From Georgenia yuyongxinii (GTDB lineage Bacteria; Actinomycetota; Actinomycetes; Actinomycetales; Actinomycetaceae), in contig NZ_CP040915.1 in assembly GCF_006352065.1 (NCBI RefSeq), positions 372,001-436,000 on the forward strand: a stretch of DNA of 64,000 nt, in the 5' to 3' direction. This document shows positions 62,333 to 64,000 of the stretch, one piece after another. Below the pieces are notes generated by a model. The model had not been told where the DNA came from, did not search any database, and saw only the letters and a list, made by a program, of their open reading frames with translations. Numbering within the stretch: position 1 is the first letter of the stretch; every line of letters begins with the position of its first letter. Both the position numbers and the translations under genes were made by a program.

Positions 62333-63451
62333 GTGGCCGCCGAGATCCACAAGGGCCTGGCCGGCGTCGTCGTCGACGTCACCGCCATCTCCAAGGTCAA
62401 CCCCGAGACGAACTCCTTGCTCTACCGCGGCTACCCCGTCCAGCAGCTGGCCGCCCGGTCCACCCTCGAGGAGGTGGCGTACCTGCTCTGGCACGGGGAG
62501 CTGCCCGGGCCCGACGAGCTCGCCGTCCTCATCGCCGAGGGCCGCTCCGAGCGGTTCCTCTCCGAGGAGGTGCGTACCGCCGTCGAGGCCCTGCCGAAGA
62601 CGTGCCACCCGATGGACGTGTGCCGCACCGCCGTGTCGGTGCTCGGGGCGCACCACCCCCGGGCGGAAGACCACTCCCGGGAGGCCGAGCTGTCCAAGGC
62701 CCTCCAGCTGTTCGCCGTCCTGCCGGCCGTCATCGCCCTGGACCAGCGACGCCGTCGCGCCCTGCCGCCGCTCGAGGCCCGCGCGGACCTCGGCTACGCG
62801 GAGAACTTTCTGTGGATGACGTTCGGCGAGGTGCCCGACGACGTGGCCCTGCGCGCGTTCGAGACCTCGCTGATCCTCTACGCCGAACACTCCTTCAACG
62901 CCTCCACGTTCGCCGCACGGGTCATCACCTCCACGCTCGCCGACCTGCACTCCGCCGTCACCGGAGCAGTGGGTGCTCTGAAGGGGCCGCTGCACGGTGG
63001 CGCGAACGAGGAGGTCATCCACCACTTCGCGGAGATCGGCACGGCCGCGAACGTGCCCGCCTGGCTTGACGCGCGGCTCGGCCGCAAGGATAAGGTGATG
63101 GGCTTCGGGCACCGGGTCTACAAGCACGGCGACTCCCGGGTGCCGACGATGCGCGCCGCACTTGTGGAGCTGGCGGAGCACCTCGGGCGCCAGGACGTGC
63201 TCGAGCTCTTCGACGCGCTGGAGTCCGGGATGCGCGAGCGCACCGGCATCGAGCCCAACCTCGACTACGCCACCGGCCCGGCCTACCACCTCATGGGGTT
63301 CGACCCGGGGGTGTTCACCCCGCTGTTCGTGGCGGCCCGGGTGCTGGGCTGGACCGCGCACATCATGGAGCAGCGGGCCGCCAACACATTGGTGCGGCCG
63401 CTGGCCGAGTACGTGGGCCCGGACGAGCGTGACGTGCCCGAGGGGGCGTGA
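62333..63451 (+). CDS. prpC: 2-methylcitrate synthase / citrate synthase
   Basis: A type II citrate synthase-like enzyme (372 residues) that condenses propionyl-CoA with oxaloacetate. Motifs are LLYRGYPVQQLAARSTLEEV, the catalytic His in AEHSFNASTFAARVITSTLA, KGPLHGGANEEVIHHFAEIG and MGFGHRVYKHGDSRVP with the second His and Arg, plus the Asp-containing NLDYATGPAYHLMGFDPGVF. Its place directly after prpB favours methylcitrate synthase. GTG 62333 is the start. The adjacent downstream 318 bp has no gene. Confidence 0.93.
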   Translation: MAAEIHKGLAGVVVDVTAISKVNPETNSLLYRGYPVQQLAARSTLEEVAYLLWHGELPGPDELAVLIAEGRSERFLSEEVRTAVEALPKTCHPMDVCRTAVSVLGAHHPRAEDHSREAELSKALQLFAVLPAVIALDQRRRRALPPLEARADLGYAENFLWMTFGEVPDDVALRAFETSLILYAEHSFNASTFAARVITSTLADLHSAVTGAVGALKGPLHGGANEEVIHHFAEIGTAANVPAWLDARLGRKDKVMGFGHRVYKHGDSRVPTMRAALVELAEHLGRQDVLELFDALESGMRERTGIEPNLDYATGPAYHLMGFDPGVFTPLFVAARVLGWTAHIMEQRAANTLVRPLAEYVGPDERDVPEGA

Positions 63452-63769
63452 GGATCCGGCGCTCAGCCCTCGCCGAACGCCACACGGCTCGCGAACCCGC
63501 GCAGCCGCACCGGCGCCGGGACACCGCGCCTGCCCCGCCGGCTTGTCCGCCGCGAAGTGGCGCCGCTCTCGGTCAGCACGCGGAACCGGCGCCGGTCTTG
63601 TCCCAGAGGTCCATCGTCTCTCTGTCTCGGTTGAGGGTTCCGGCGGCCGCGCCGGGTGAGGGCCTGGACCGGGAAGCGCTCCGCGGCGTGCTGCACGGCG
63701 AATCGGTGAGCGTTCGAGGAATCGGTCAGAGCGCGAGCCGGCCCAAGACAGGGGCAGGTCCGGTTTACG
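63452..63769. other. Gene-free stretch after prpC
   Basis: About 318 bp with no frame I can support. A minus-strand 77-residue frame at 63463-63696 is Arg-rich and without similarity or a ribosome site. No hairpin of note was seen. It separates prpC from the small membrane protein. Confidence 0.4.
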
Positions 63770-63919
63770 TCAGGTGAGCGACCACGGATCTCCGCCGAAG
63801 AGGTACTCGCCGCGTGGCGGCTGGCGGTGGGTGAAGGAGTGCCCGCGGTCGTCCTGCCAGATCACGTGGAGGAGGTAGGCGGCGGCGGTCAGGAACACGA
63901 GGGCCAGGATGAATGTCAT
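63770..63919 (-). CDS. 49-residue single-span membrane protein
   Basis: A small protein opening MTFILALVFLTAAAYLLHVI, a single membrane helix, followed by a polar, basic/aromatic tail WQDDRGHSFTHRQPPRGEYL and ending GGDPWSLT. I do not recognise a family. The coding potential is supported by the clean hydrophobic N terminus and third-position GC. It sits apart from prpC on the opposite strand; the upstream sequence 63920-64000 has dyads of TGCCA/TGGCA type. Confidence 0.6.
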   Translation of the reverse strand: MTFILALVFLTAAAYLLHVIWQDDRGHSFTHRQPPRGEYLFGGDPWSLT

Positions 63920-63947
63920 GGCAGAAAGCATGCAACCGACCAGATCC

Positions 63948-63961
63948 TGCCACGAGTGGCA
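63948..63961. promoter_or_regulatory. TGCCAC-GA-GTGGCA dyad near the right edge
   Basis: TGCCAC (63948-63953) and GTGGCA (63956-63961) form a perfect 6-bp dyad with a 2-bp spacer, and two further TGCCA copies lie at about 63966 and 63987. It precedes the small membrane-protein gene on the minus strand and may be an operator. Confidence 0.4.
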
Positions 63962-64000
63962 GATATGCCAGGTTACGTCGATTTACTGCCAACCCTGTGC

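Noticed and set aside
63463-63696. 77-residue minus-strand open frame after prpC
   Set aside because: Arg-rich composition typical of a chance frame, no ribosome site and no similarity that I can recognise.

Overview
The window is about 64 kb of very GC-rich DNA with many GTG starts, GTGA/ATGA start-stop overlaps and actinobacterial hallmark genes (carD, moeZ, a nested lysC, metZ, a DUF222/HNH protein, a c-di-AMP riboswitch before an NlpC/P60 hydrolase). This fits a chromosome segment of a high-GC actinobacterium, plausibly of the Micrococcales; that placement is inference. No insertion sequence, phage or CRISPR array was found.

Layout. 0-12 kb is a nitrate-respiration block: narH (cut by the window edge), narG and narK on the minus strand, mogA on the plus strand, then the minus-strand molybdenum-cofactor operon moeZ-moeA-moaC-mobA that supplies the Nar cofactor. 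A frameshifted PAP2/haloperoxidase remnant lies between mogA and mobA. 12-17 kb holds an unfamiliar 96-residue protein with four 22-residue repeats, a DinB-like protein, a MarR/drug-efflux pair and an alpha/beta hydrolase. 17-24 kb has a possible Met/Cys leader peptide, a GST-like protein and metZ, then carD, upp, tadA, acyP, a cytochrome P450 and a sirtuin. 24-30 kb has a Tat-type multicopper oxidase, a FAD oxidase, a protoglobin, tRNA-Ser(CGA), an MFS transporter and a HAD phosphatase.

30.7-35.6 kb is the most intriguing region: an MDR dehydrogenase, a PTPS-like protein lacking the usual catalytic Cys, and a GT4 glycosyltransferase form a tight operon, facing a GTP cyclohydrolase II fused to a RibD reductase domain and a GATase. 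Together they look like an uncharacterised pathway from GTP to a glycosylated pyrimidine or pterin.

36-47 kb has uraA, DUF222/HNH, a LytR_C protein, a decayed multicopper oxidase joined to lepB and copC, and two cell-wall hydrolases, one behind a c-di-AMP riboswitch. 47-54 kb is housekeeping: tRNA-Ser(GGA), SRP RNA, dnaX-recR, a TauE exporter and lysC-asd. 54-64 kb has adhE, a VOC protein, a PhoD-like phosphatase, a frameshifted S9 peptidase, prpB-prpC and a small membrane protein.

narGH, narK, adhE and the protoglobin together suggest a facultative lifestyle with nitrate respiration and mixed-acid/ethanol fermentation. A short palindromic repeat built on GAGATGWCATCTC recurs at four gene 3' ends (near 8.05, 23.15, 33.33 and 54.15 kb) and looks like a strain- or genus-level REP/terminator element.
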